From: Candidatus Gastranaerophilales bacterium
GTDB taxonomy: Bacteria > Cyanobacteriota > Vampirovibrionia > Gastranaerophilales > Gastranaerophilaceae
Assembly (NCBI GenBank): GCA_944325085.1
Contig: CALUYT010000021.1
Coordinates: 31,639-95,638, forward strand
Length of the DNA stretch: 64,000 nucleotides
Direction of reading: 5' to 3'
In this document: one piece after another, positions 1-9,300 of the stretch
Numbering within the stretch: position 1 is the first letter of the stretch
Layout of the letters: every line of letters begins with the position of its first letter
Notes under the pieces: model-generated
Database searches by the model: none
Seen by the model: the letters and a program-made list of their open reading frames with translations, nothing else
What the model was told of the DNA's origin: nothing
Translations under genes and position numbers: made by a program

Positions 1-26
1 AAGTTATCTAGGGAATAATATAAAAC

Positions 27-983
27 TTATAGAAAAGTAGAAATTTCACCTATTTTTTCGTGACATTCAGTTTCGATATCGTGTGAAATTTTTATATCAC
101 CCCAATGAAGATTATTTATTAAATCAATTGAGACAAATTCTCTTGCGGTTTTGTTTGCATCACAAATTTTCAATGCAAATGCTTCTTCTCTTTCTGTATT
201 TACAACTACACAAAGTCCTTCCGCACCTACTTTTGCGATAATATTTTGTGTATTTTCGATAATTTTAGTATCCGTTTTATTTTCACCGCCAATAATATAT
301 GGATTATTTAAAAATGCATTTTTTATTTTTTCATATTTAGGATTACAAAATAAATTTAAATAACCTCTTGCAATATTATCTAAAGGCATAGAATGTACTG
401 GAACTCCACAATTATCTTTTGTTATAGGATATTCTTCTTTCAATTCACATAGTTCATAAATTTTATTTTTGATAGCTTTTTGTAATGGATGATTAATATT
501 ATCATAATTATCCATATCCCAGTCATTTATCTTACACAACCCAAGCATCATTGCATGCTTGCCTGAACAATCATTATGTAAAGCAGTTGGGCAATTACCT
601 TGTTTTTTTAATTCATCTTGTGCAACTTTTGATAATGGTTGGTGTTGTATGCATTTTAATTTAGATATAGGAATTTCAAATTTATCTAATAAACTTTTTA
701 CTATATCAATATGAAGTTGTTCACCGGAATGAGATGCTGCACATATCGCAATTTCTTTTTCTGATAAATTAAATTTTTTATCAAGTTCATAATCTATTAT
801 TAATGCTGCTTGTAAAGGTTTTGCGCAAGATCTCAAATAAAACGGATAATTTTTATCATCTCCAATTTTTTCTACAATGTGCATTTTATTTCTTAAAATA
901 ACATAGCCGCAATGTTCTCTTTCAATCAAACCATCTCTATTATATGTTACAAGTTTTGCCGGTTCTGTATTTTTATTCATCAT
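27..983 (-). CDS. L-asparaginase II family protein
   Basis: The 318-residue product resembles the asparaginase II family (Pfam Asparaginase_II), thought to hydrolyse L-asparagine to aspartate and ammonia in the cytoplasm; this family is separate from the AnsA/AnsB type. Visible signs are the N-terminal 'VTYNRDGLIE' segment, 'YLRSCAKPLQA' near residue 50, 'CAASHSGE' near 82, 'HNDCSGKHAMML' near 137 and 'KDNCGVPVHSMPL' near 190. The start codon overlaps the end of the upstream gene by 11 bp in another frame, so the two are probably translationally coupled. Two ATGs stand in tandem at the start. Length is normal for the family. Family identity is firm; the substrate is inferred. Confidence 0.88.
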   Translation of the reverse strand: MMNKNTEPAKLVTYNRDGLIEREHCGYVILRNKMHIVEKIGDDKNYPFYLRSCAKPLQAALIIDYELDKKFNLSEKEIAICAASHSGEQLHIDIVKSLLDKFEIPISKLKCIQHQPLSKVAQDELKKQGNCPTALHNDCSGKHAMMLGLCKINDWDMDNYDNINHPLQKAIKNKIYELCELKEEYPITKDNCGVPVHSMPLDNIARGYLNLFCNPKYEKIKNAFLNNPYIIGGENKTDTKIIENTQNIIAKVGAEGLCVVVNTEREEAFALKICDANKTAREFVSIDLINNLHWGDIKISHDIETECHEKIGEISTFL

Positions 984-1695
984 TTTTTTTCACCATTGCT
1001 AATAATTGTTCTAATCTTGTTTTCAAAATTTTATTTTCTTTTGTTAGTTCTTCAATTTGTTTTTTATAAGAATCAATTTCTTTTGAATATTCTTGATTGA
1101 TTTTAGGAACTTCATTATGATCTAATATAAAGCGTTTTTTGGCTTCTTCTTTTATAAACATCAAGGTATCAATTTGTTTTTGTGAGATTAATCCCAAATC
1201 TACAAGATATTGACCAAATTTTTTATTTTCTTTGTTGTTTTCTTGATTTTTGACCGCTGTATCCAATTCATTTTCAGAAATTAAACCGTCTTTTACTAAA
1301 TATTCACCTGTTCTATATTTGCCGGCTAAAAACCCTGCAATATTGAGGATTTGTGAATTGTCAGGAAGTTCAAAATAACCTTCATCTACACAAAACAAAA
1401 AATATCTTGCGATTTCTTCCATAGAAAGATATGTATTCAAAGTTATTTCAGAAATACTGCAATCATTATCACTTGCTTCTAAAATATTATAAATATTAGT
1501 ATCAAACCCTGATTTTTTGAAATCTAATTCACAGCGACCTTTATAAGTTAAAACTGGTTTATACGTTGCAAATGTATAAGCTAATTTGTTATCCTTATCA
1601 ACTTCTTCGGATAATTTGATATATATGATTTCTTTTATCCAGCTTGGAAATCCTGATATTTTATTTAAAAACTGTGTTAGGAAATTTCGTTTCAA
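973..1695 (-). CDS. MshEN/GspE N-domain-like protein with C-terminal coiled coil
   Basis: This 240-residue protein of uncertain function carries two tandem repeats near residues 130-175 ('GEYLVKDGLISENELDTAV' and 'GQYLVDLGLISQKQIDTL'). They resemble the MshEN/GspE N-terminal domain, which binds c-di-GMP in some type II/IV secretion ATPases; no ATPase domain is present. The N-terminal half is an unrecognised globular region and residues 205-240 look like a coiled coil. The start is a TTG preceded by GAGGT at good spacing, and no ATG occurs before the middle of the gene. It is the first gene of a two-gene operon with the asparaginase. c-di-GMP binding is only a possibility from the repeat. Confidence 0.72.
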   Translation of the reverse strand: MKRNFLTQFLNKISGFPSWIKEIIYIKLSEEVDKDNKLAYTFATYKPVLTYKGRCELDFKKSGFDTNIYNILEASDNDCSISEITLNTYLSMEEIARYFLFCVDEGYFELPDNSQILNIAGFLAGKYRTGEYLVKDGLISENELDTAVKNQENNKENKKFGQYLVDLGLISQKQIDTLMFIKEEAKKRFILDHNEVPKINQEYSKEIDSYKKQIEELTKENKILKTRLEQLLAMVKKNDE

Positions 1696-1833
1696 AATTT
1701 TACCTCTTGATTAAACTTTATTTTAACATTAAAACTTTTTTTCTTCAAGCTTGTGCAATATTAAATTAGTTGATTAATTTTGCTATAAAATATAATATAA
1801 TAAGTAATAAAAGGAGAAAGGGAGAAGATAAAG

Positions 1834-3060
1834 ATGGATGAAAACAAAATAAAACTAACAAAAAACATATTGATTAGTACATTTGTTATACTTGGTTTGA
1901 TTGTTAGTATAGATTTAGCATATATATATTACCAAGCAAATTTTAACCAATATTCATTACCAAGTTTTTGTTCAGTAAGTGAATTTATTGATTGTGATGG
2001 GGTAGCAAAAACTACAGAATCTCAATTCTTTGGAATTCCTTTAGCTTATTGGGGAATATTTTTATATTTATTTATAATAATGCTATTATTAGTTGATCGT
2101 TTGAAAAAAGTTCCATTTTTAAAATTTTTAGAAGTATTTAAAAACAAATACCATTATATTGCATCTTTAGGAATAATTTCATTTACAATTTCAATGATTT
2201 TGTTATGTGTAAGTTTATTCGTGATTAACAAAATCTGTTACATGTGCGCAATAACATATGTTATTGATTTATGTATAGCACTAATCGCTGTAAAAGGTAT
2301 CGAAGGTAATTTCATAGGGGCAATAAAACAAAGTTGGAACGATTTTTTAGATGCTTTAAAGCCTCTACCATACAGAATTGCATTCATAGTTGTAATGATT
2401 TGTGCTTGTTCTTTTTTAGGTTGGGCTTATGTAAGTGCTAAATTTTCACCTGCTTTAAAGTTTAAAAGAGAATATGGTGAATTTGCTAAAGCTAAACCTA
2501 CAAGCTACGGAACTCAAGGTAATGTTTTAGGATCTAAAGATAAAGGTGCAGTTGTTCTTGAAATTTATTCAGACTATATGTGCCCAATGTGCCATACTTG
2601 TAATAACATGTTAAATAAAGTAGTATCAGAATTTGAAAATCTTAGAATTGAAGCTCATAGTCTTCCACTTGATACTTCTTGTAATAAATATTTAAAACAA
2701 GAATTCCACCACGGATCTTGCACAATGGCTCATTATGCTGAAGCTGCAAGATTACAAGGTAAATTCTGGGAAGTAAATAACTTATTCTTTGAAAAAAAAC
2801 CTGAAACAGAAGAAGAAGTTATTAACATATTAAAAGATTCAGGTTATAATCTTGATATAGATAAACTTCAAAAAGATGCTAACAGTCCTGAAATTCAAAA
2901 GTTAGTACAAGATGATATTCAATACGCAGTAGCGAATAAACAAGTTGGTACTCCTTCAATGAAAATGGATAAAGATTTTGAAATGGGAGTTCAAGGATAT
3001 CATCAACTTAAGAAATGGATAATTGAACATGGTGGAAAACCAAAATATAAATTGTTCTAA
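1834..3060 (+). CDS. Vitamin K epoxide reductase-DsbA thioredoxin fusion
   Basis: Residues 1-200 form a VKOR membrane domain with several hydrophobic helices, the loop cysteines in 'SFCSVSEFIDCDG' and the redox CxxC in 'KICYMCA'. After another membrane segment (about 183-203) comes a DsbA-like thioredoxin domain with the CPMC motif in 'SDYMCPMCHTC' and the cis-Pro region 'VGTPSMKM'. Such fusions oxidise cysteines in exported proteins and pass electrons to quinone. VKOR-thioredoxin fusions are widespread in cyanobacteria, which supports the lineage call. A disulfide catalyst fits the many secreted cysteine-rich proteins at 29.6-31 kb. It has a purine-rich ribosome site and overlaps queH at its 3' end. 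Confidence 0.92.
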   Translation: MDENKIKLTKNILISTFVILGLIVSIDLAYIYYQANFNQYSLPSFCSVSEFIDCDGVAKTTESQFFGIPLAYWGIFLYLFIIMLLLVDRLKKVPFLKFLEVFKNKYHYIASLGIISFTISMILLCVSLFVINKICYMCAITYVIDLCIALIAVKGIEGNFIGAIKQSWNDFLDALKPLPYRIAFIVVMICACSFLGWAYVSAKFSPALKFKREYGEFAKAKPTSYGTQGNVLGSKDKGAVVLEIYSDYMCPMCHTCNNMLNKVVSEFENLRIEAHSLPLDTSCNKYLKQEFHHGSCTMAHYAEAARLQGKFWEVNNLFFEKKPETEEEVINILKDSGYNLDIDKLQKDANSPEIQKLVQDDIQYAVANKQVGTPSMKMDKDFEMGVQGYHQLKKWIIEHGGKPKYKLF

Positions 3061-3598
3061 ACAAAAAATATTATTACACGCATGTTGCGGTATATGTTCA
3101 GGTTATCCCATATCTTTATTAAAGGATATGGGATATTCTGTTATTGTATATTTTTACAATCCAAATATTTATCCTGAAGAAGAATACCAAAAGCGATTAG
3201 ATGCCGAAAAAACTCTTTGTAATTATTATAATTGTGAACTAATCATAGGAGAATATAATCCGGAAATATATTATAACTACGTACAAGGATACGAACAAGA
3301 ACCTGAAAAAGGTGCCCGATGTGATAAATGTTTTGAACTTAGATTAAGAGAAACAGCTAAATTAGCTCAAAACATGAATATAACTACCTTTACAACATCA
3401 ATGGTTATTAGCCCTCATAAAAACTATGAAAAGTTAACAAATATTGGTGAACAAATCGCAAAAGAATACGGATTAACTTACCTATCAACTAATTTTAGAA
3501 AACAAGATGGATTTTTAAAGACTAATAATATATCTAAAGCTCTAAATTTATATCGACAAAATTATTGTGGTTGTAAATTTGCAATAAAAAAATCATAA
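3029..3598 (+). CDS. queH: Epoxyqueuosine reductase QueH
   Basis: This QueH (DUF208) protein catalyses the last step of queuosine synthesis in tRNA, reducing epoxyqueuosine to queuosine. The diagnostic N-terminal 'LLHACCGICSGYP' double-Cys motif is present, followed by 'NPNIYPEEEYQKR', 'GARCDKCFELRL' and the C-terminal 'YRQNYCGCKFA'; the paired cysteines and C-x-x-C are the expected Fe-S/metal ligands. The ATG chosen here lies inside the last codons of the upstream gene; a TTG two codons earlier is possible. The overlap suggests co-transcription with the VKOR-DsbA gene, though no functional link is obvious. Length is typical of QueH (about 190 residues). Confidence 0.92.
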   Translation: MVENQNINCSKQKILLHACCGICSGYPISLLKDMGYSVIVYFYNPNIYPEEEYQKRLDAEKTLCNYYNCELIIGEYNPEIYYNYVQGYEQEPEKGARCDKCFELRLRETAKLAQNMNITTFTTSMVISPHKNYEKLTNIGEQIAKEYGLTYLSTNFRKQDGFLKTNNISKALNLYRQNYCGCKFAIKKS

Positions 3599-3614
3599 TA
3601 TCATCCGTTTGTAT

Positions 3615-3640
3615 TATGACGTTATAAATATAATGTCATA
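3615..3640. terminator. Imperfect inverted repeat after queH
   Basis: TATGAC and GTCATA arms extend to an 11-bp stem with one mismatch around an AAAT loop. It follows queH by 16 bp and precedes the next gene's ribosome site by about 40 bp. No long T-run follows on the plus strand, so it is either a weak terminator or an operator for the downstream gene. Confidence 0.4.
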
Positions 3641-3697
3641 TAATAATTTTGACAAAGAAGATATTTTTATTAAAAAGGATACTAAAGAGGAAGAGAA

Positions 3698-4927
3698 ATG
3701 AAGAACAAAATTAGCTTATTATTAGCAATGGTAATGGTATTAAATATTACATCTTCATCAGCATTTGCTATCAATTTGATGAAGAGCTATAATCTGTATG
3801 ATGATACACATCCTAATGAAAGTTCTTCAGCAGCAGCTCCGACAGCGAGCTTAGATTATTCTGCAAACAGCAAGAGTAGCGAAAGCATGAGCAGTAATGG
3901 ATCTGAAATACCTCCAGAAAAAACCAGAAACGAGATATTAAGAGATTCATCAAGAAATGTTTATTCAAACCAAGAAACAACTCCTGCATGGGAAATTGGA
4001 CCTTCTTATTACCCAGAACCTTCTTTAGATAGTATCATTGAAAAATATCGCAAAAGTGATTTTGCAGGATGCTTACAAGAATGTATATCATATGTAAGAC
4101 AAAATCCATATGATACATTAGGATTTTATTATCTTGCAATGAGCTACACTAAAGTTAATGACAAAGACAATGCTATACGTGCATATGAAAAAGTTATATC
4201 ATTAAATGATAATCCAATGATTGTTAAATATGCAACAAATGGTAGAAATTGTATTATGGGTAATGATAACGAAAAATGTTATCCAAATGTAAACGAACCT
4301 GAATTAATTTACCCATATGCAAATGTAGTTAATACAAATTTAACACCTGTTGATCCACAAACACTGATTGATAGAAATCTTGTTAAGTTAAGAGAAAAAT
4401 TATCTCCTCAAGTTGTTGAATCAGAAGAAAACAGCAATGTAAAAGGAAAAGAAGAAAAAGATAAAGTTGTACTACCATTTGGTCAACAAGATGACAAACT
4501 TGATAAATTTATTAATGCACCATATGGAAATGGTTTATCTCCAGAATTGAATAAAGAATACAAACAATTACAATTGAGAAAAATCCAAGGTACAATCAAT
4601 AACGGAGAAGATTCTGTTGAAAAAGAAAATAGAGATTTGAAATACATAAAGAAATTTGATAACCAAAAATCAGATTTAGGTACTGATAAATTAGCATATG
4701 ATAATTCATCTAGTGAATGGGAAAAAATAACAAAAGATCCTGAATTCATTAAACAAAAACAAGAAATAGATGAATTGAATATGTTATTAGGTAATGATAA
4801 AACCAACAATAAAGATAATATGATGGATATGCTTCCTTATATGAGCGAATCTGGCAATAAAAATTTATCACCAGAAGTAATACAAGCTATGATGATGAAA
4901 TCAATGATGAGTGATTTTACTCTGTAA
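3698..4927 (+). CDS. Secreted TPR-containing protein
   Basis: The protein has 409 residues with a clear Sec signal peptide (lysine start, hydrophobic core, 'SSAFA' near residue 24). A Ser/Ala-rich linker leads to two TPR-like helical pairs around residues 115-185 ('DTLGFYYLAMSYTKVND'). The C-terminal half is charged and low in complexity, and ends in a Met-rich tail ('IQAMMMKSMMSDF'). The ribosome site (GAGGAAGAG) is well placed. It is followed 17 bp later by a second TPR gene, so both probably share a message. Likely periplasmic or cell-envelope scaffold. I do not recognise a named family beyond TPR. Confidence 0.75.
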   Translation: MKNKISLLLAMVMVLNITSSSAFAINLMKSYNLYDDTHPNESSSAAAPTASLDYSANSKSSESMSSNGSEIPPEKTRNEILRDSSRNVYSNQETTPAWEIGPSYYPEPSLDSIIEKYRKSDFAGCLQECISYVRQNPYDTLGFYYLAMSYTKVNDKDNAIRAYEKVISLNDNPMIVKYATNGRNCIMGNDNEKCYPNVNEPELIYPYANVVNTNLTPVDPQTLIDRNLVKLREKLSPQVVESEENSNVKGKEEKDKVVLPFGQQDDKLDKFINAPYGNGLSPELNKEYKQLQLRKIQGTINNGEDSVEKENRDLKYIKKFDNQKSDLGTDKLAYDNSSSEWEKITKDPEFIKQKQEIDELNMLLGNDKTNNKDNMMDMLPYMSESGNKNLSPEVIQAMMMKSMMSDFTL

Positions 4928-4944
4928 AATAACTGGAAATATCT

Positions 4945-5550
4945 ATGGTCAGCAAATATGCTCAAATAAAAAATGATTTTTTGTCAGGCAAAATAAAAGG
5001 TTGCAGGGCATATTTTGAAGACAATGGATATTTTATCGAAGCAGCATATAGTTGTATTATTTTAGATAAATTAGACAAAGCTGAAGAACTCTTTTTAAAA
5101 ACAAAAGATATAGACATACGCGCCAATTGGGGTTTATTTCTCTTGCAAATGATAAAAGGAGATATCAAATCATTTCCTACATATTTTCAAATTAGAAATT
5201 TCTTAGAATTGGATTTAAATATTTTAATTCTATATTGCAAAGGCAATTACATAGAAAAAATAATAAAATACGCAGATTTTATGGCATATTACAACCCCGA
5301 ATGTTACAAATTCATCGGGAGAGTATTTTGGGCAAATAATTTAATATCTGCAGCTAAATTTTTTTTAAGACGTGCTAAAGACAAATTTTATCAAGATCCT
5401 GAATTACATTATTTACTTGCATATATTTTTTATAATGAAAAAGATATAGAACATTGCAAAAAAGCACTAAATACGTGTTTAGAAATATTACCGGAATATA
5501 ATCCAGCTAAAAAATTATTACAACAAATAACCAATCAACAAACTACATAA
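4945..5550 (+). CDS. TPR-like repeat protein, cytoplasmic
   Basis: This 201-residue all-helical protein has no signal peptide. Repeats with the TPR pattern are visible ('FIEAAYSCIILDKLDKAEELF', 'CYKFIGRVFWANNLISAAKFF', 'HYLLAYIFYNEKDIEHCKKAL'), ending in 'PEYNPAKKLLQQI', a common TPR end. It lies 17 bp downstream of the secreted TPR protein and probably uses the same transcript. The two may act in one assembly on either side of the membrane, but nothing in the sequence names the partner. Confidence 0.68.
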   Translation: MVSKYAQIKNDFLSGKIKGCRAYFEDNGYFIEAAYSCIILDKLDKAEELFLKTKDIDIRANWGLFLLQMIKGDIKSFPTYFQIRNFLELDLNILILYCKGNYIEKIIKYADFMAYYNPECYKFIGRVFWANNLISAAKFFLRRAKDKFYQDPELHYLLAYIFYNEKDIEHCKKALNTCLEILPEYNPAKKLLQQITNQQTT

Positions 5551-5604
5551 TAACATATTTATTATACCTGTCCCAAAAATATTACATACTGTGTCTTTTA
5601 TTAT

Positions 5605-5633
5605 TTTACATCTGGGTTCTTTTGTAATAAAAT
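5605..5633 (+). promoter_or_regulatory. Putative sigma70-type promoter for pheT
   Basis: TTTACA at 5605-5610 and TAAAAT at 5628-5633 are separated by 17 bp. The box pair sits about 40 bp upstream of the pheT start codon and just after the end of the TPR operon. Read by eye only. Confidence 0.45.
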
Positions 5634-5675
5634 ATAGGCACAGATTATAAATTAAGATTATGAGGGAAATAATAA

Positions 5676-8156
5676 ATGCAAGTATCTTTAAACTGGTTAA
5701 ATGAATTCGTTGATTTATCAAATATTGAAACATCTCAAATTGCTCATGAGTTGACAATGAGTGGTTTGGAAGTTGAAGGTGTTGAAGATGTTAAACCAAT
5801 GTTTACAAATATACAAACCGTTAAAATCGAAAAAATAGACGCACATCCAAATTCAGAAAAATTACACTTGGTAACAGTAAACACAGCTAACGGTTTAAAA
5901 ACTGTAGTATGTGGAGCTCAAAATATTCAAGAAGGACAAATTGTTCCATATGCAAGCGTTGGTTCTCAAGTTTTAGATAGAAAAACAGGAGAAATGTTTA
6001 CTCTTACTCCTGCTGTTATCAGAGGCGTTGAATCTCAAGGTATGCTTTGCTCTGCTGATGAGTTAGGAGTTTCTGAAAGAGGATATCAAGAAGAAGATGG
6101 CATTTTAATTTTAAACAGAATTTTCCCTGATGTTAAAATTGGTCAAGATGTTAAAGATGTTCTTGGATTTGAAAAAGATACAGTATTAGAAGTTGCTCCA
6201 ACTGCAAATAGAGGAGACCAAATGTCTGTTATCGGTGTTGCCAGAGAATTAAGTTCTCTATTTAATACACCTTTAAAATATAACCAAATTGAATGCACAA
6301 AAGACTTATCGACAGATAAATTCAAAGTTGAAATTAAAGATAAAGATGTATGCAAATATTATTCAATAGCAATACTTAAAAATATAAAAATAAAACCATC
6401 TCCAGATTGGATGCAAAAAAGATTAATTGCATCCGGAGTTAGAGCAATAAACAATGTTGTAGATATTACAAATTATGTAATGCTTGAATATGGTTGTCCA
6501 CTACACGCATTTGACTATGACAAATTAAATGGTTATTTGTGTGTTAGAAGAGCTACAGAAGGTGAAAAACTAGTAACCTTAGACGGAGTTGAAAGAACCT
6601 TAACTACAGATTCTGTACTTATTGCAACAGAAAAAGAAGGTGTATGTCTAGGTGGCGTATTTGGTGGATAAAATTCTGAAATTGATGATAATACAAAATC
6701 TATTGCACTAGAAGCCGCATACTTTACACCTGCAACAAACAGAAAATCAGCAAGAAGCGCAGGCTATAGAAGCGAAGCAAGCGCAAGATTTGAAAGAGGT
6801 ATTGATATTGAAGCTGTTAAGCCGGCTTTAATGAGAGCTATGCAATTACTTGTTGAATATGCTGATGCTGAAGTAGAAGGACTTGTAGAAGATGGTGAAA
6901 ATAAACTTGAACCAATTGAAATAACTCTTAGATATAATCAAATTAAACGTATTTTAGGCTGTGAAATATCTCCTGAAAGATGTATTAATATACTAGAAAA
7001 TTTAGGATTTAAAAAATTAGGCGGTAATGAAGCTGCAGCAAAATTTTTAGTTCCAAGCTTCAGAGCATATGATGTAACAAGAGAAATTGATTTAATTGAA
7101 GAAATTGCAAGAATCAATGGTTACGATAAAATTGCACCTACATTACCAAACAAATCTCAAACACCTACAATAACTTTAGCAGAAAAAGTTATCAAAAAAG
7201 TTCATGAATCAATGCTTTCTGCTGGTTTAAATGAAATACAAACAAGTTCACTTATTGGAAAACCATTATTAGACAAATTCAAAATCCCATATGATGATAT
7301 TAATGCTGTAAAAGTTGCAAATGCAGCAAGTGAAGACTATTCAATGTTACGTCAGACTCTTGCAGCAAGCGTTTTGAGCTGTATGAAATACAACTTTGAT
7401 AACGGTCAAAAGAATTTCTGGGCTTACGAAATAGGAAGAACTTATTTAAAAGTAGCAGAAGCTGACGAAAAATCTTCAGGAGTAAAAGAAACTCTTGTAC
7501 TTGAAGGTATATTAACCGGCGAAGTTCAAAATTCAAAATGGCAAATAAAAACAAATACAGACTTCTTCACTGTAAAAGGTATTGTTGAAAGCTTATTTAA
7601 TGAATTAGATGTAACAAGAAGAATTAAAATTGTGCCTATACAAGAAACAGAACTTGCTCAGACACATAAAATCTTCCATCCATATAAAACCGCAGTAATA
7701 CTATTACTAGGCAAAAAACCTCAACCTATAGGATATTTTGGACAGTTACATCCAACACTACAAGATAAACTAAAACTTAACCAAGATGCCTTTTTATTCA
7801 AAGTTGATTTGGATCAAATAATCTCTGCAGTAAAAGAATCTGTTCCAAGATTCAAACACCTTCCACAATATCCGGAAGTAAGAAGAGACTTGGCATTTAT
7901 AATCAATGATAATGTATCTTCTGAAGAAATACAACGAGTTATAAAAGGAGCAGTTAAACAAAATATTTATAAAGGTTCTGAAATCTTTGATGTTTACCAA
8001 GGTGAACATGTTGAAGAAGGTTTCAAAAGTGTTGCTTTCAGAATCAAAATGCAAGATGAAAATGCAACCTTAACTGATGAAATTATTGATCAACAAATGA
8101 CATCAGTAAGAGAAAAATTACAAAAAACTTATGCTCAAATTACATTCAGGGAGTAA
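5676..8156 (+). pseudogene. pheT: Phenylalanyl-tRNA synthetase beta subunit, interrupted by one in-frame TAA
   Basis: PheT charges tRNA-Phe as an alpha2-beta2 enzyme. Nearly the full family length (about 826 codons) is present in a single frame: the EMAP-type tRNA-binding domain (about residues 40-150), B3/B4 ('GVRAINNVVDITNYVMLEYG' near 260), B5 (about 400-470) and the C-terminal FDX-ACB domain ('YPEVRRDLAFI'). The frame is broken only by a TAA at 6669-6671, inside the conserved 'GGVFGG-x-NSEI' stretch where E. coli PheT has Glu. One G-to-T change (GAA to TAA) would explain it. Translation would resume only at an internal ATG near 6831 without a ribosome site. Because PheT is essential, a sequence error, mixed population or nonsense suppression must be considered. 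No pheS is nearby. Confidence 0.9.
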
Positions 8157-8161
8157 TTTTT

Positions 8162-8824
8162 ATGAAAAAAATATTATTATTCTTGATAATAACTTTTGTA
8201 AGTTATATTGGAATTGGATTTAATACAAGAATTTATGCTAAAGACGTAATTCCTAAAACTCCAAGTAAAAATGTCACAACAATTGGTTTATATCAAGTTG
8301 GTAATGATATAACTATTTACAAAGAACCTGATGAAAATTCACAAATCTTATATCGTGTAAGATGGAATAACAAAAATGAATTTTTCCCTGAAAATATAGG
8401 ATTTGATAAATTTTTTGTAGTATTTATACAAGATAAATCTTTAGCATTGGTTAATGCAACCGATTATACTGAAGACTGGGTTGAAATAGTATATGACAAT
8501 TCAACAGGCGCAACAGGTTGGATAAAAAAAGATGATCCATACAAATTTATGACTTGGATTAATTTTTATAACACCTATGGTAAAAAATACGGACTGGTTT
8601 TGTTAGTCGGTAGCCCTGAATCTTGTAAAAGTATAAAATCTTCAACAGAAGATACAGCAAGAAATATATCAGAAATGAATTACCCTCAAAAAATAAAACT
8701 AAATGTGATACGAGGAAACTGGGCATTAGTTAGTGTAATGGATCTTGATAGAACTCCAAAAACAGGATATATAAGATGGCGTTCTGATGATGGTATTAGA
8801 TACTTTTTCCCAGATATTAAATAA
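8162..8824 (+). CDS. Secreted SH3-like protein of unknown function
   Basis: The 220-residue product has an N-terminal signal peptide or anchor (hydrophobic residues 4-22, 'RIYAKD'). The mature part has a bacterial SH3-like rhythm: 'GLYQVGNDITIYKEPDENSQILYRV' resembles the start of an SH3 domain, 'STGATGWIKKDDPY' its end, and 'RGNWALVSV...TGYIRW' a second SH3-like unit. It starts 5 bp after the pheT stop with a GGGAG ribosome site, so it belongs to the same transcript. An envelope or peptidoglycan-binding role is plausible but unproven. Confidence 0.72.
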   Translation: MKKILLFLIITFVSYIGIGFNTRIYAKDVIPKTPSKNVTTIGLYQVGNDITIYKEPDENSQILYRVRWNNKNEFFPENIGFDKFFVVFIQDKSLALVNATDYTEDWVEIVYDNSTGATGWIKKDDPYKFMTWINFYNTYGKKYGLVLLVGSPESCKSIKSSTEDTARNISEMNYPQKIKLNVIRGNWALVSVMDLDRTPKTGYIRWRSDDGIRYFFPDIK

Positions 8825-8850
8825 ATAAATCAATAAATAAATTTACATTA

Positions 8851-8882
8851 AAAAAACCTCTAATTGTTATTAGAGGTTTTTT
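8851..8882. terminator. Bidirectional rho-independent terminator
   Basis: A perfect stem with AACCTCTAA/TTAGAGGTT arms around a short loop is flanked by A-runs and T-runs. It sits between the converging SH3-like gene and the minus-strand gene ending at 8889, and can serve both. Confidence 0.88.
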
Positions 8883-8888
8883 ATGATT

Positions 8889-9236
8889 TTAAAAAGGTTT
8901 TGTTTGATTAAGTTTCAATCTTAAATCTCTAAATCTTGCAATATCTTCTTGTGTTTTACCAGAATCTTTAAATACAGCCTGAGTTGTTGGGTGAACCATT
9001 AAAACATAATCCATATGAATTTCTAAAAAATTATATCTTCTAGGTGATTGATTACCAACACGAGGATAAATTTCTGCATTTGTAACTGCTAAAAATCTAC
9101 GTTCCTTATCATTTAAAAGGTCTGTTAATTCCCTATTAGTATTTGTGTATTTTGACACATGAACAACACCTTTTATATCATGATCTGCTGTTAAAATAGT
9201 AACTTCTATAGGAACTGTATCTGTATGTTTTGCCAT
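8889..9236 (-). CDS. Conserved-looking protein of unknown function
   Basis: The 115-residue protein has no signal peptide or membrane helix. It appears to be a small beta-rich domain: 'PIEVTILTADHDIKGVVHVSK' at the start, 'RRFLAVTNAEIYPR' in the middle and 'FLEIHMDYVLMVHPT' after it, reminiscent of small-domain sensors that place a ligand between beta strands. I do not recognise a named family. It has a strong AGAGGG ribosome site and appears to be a single-gene unit downstream of yitT, with a shared terminator at its 3' end. Confidence 0.7.
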   Translation of the reverse strand: MAKHTDTVPIEVTILTADHDIKGVVHVSKYTNTNRELTDLLNDKERRFLAVTNAEIYPRVGNQSPRRYNFLEIHMDYVLMVHPTTQAVFKDSGKTQEDIARFRDLRLKLNQTKPF

Positions 9237-9300
9237 TTTTTATTCCCTCTATATCTTCTTAAGCCCTAGTATATTATATTTTAAAACAATTGTCCAGATG

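Noticed and set aside
6669..6671. TAA used as a sense codon in this genome
   Set aside because: Many neighbouring genes end at TAA followed by a normal terminator, so general reassignment of TAA is excluded; only local readthrough stays open.
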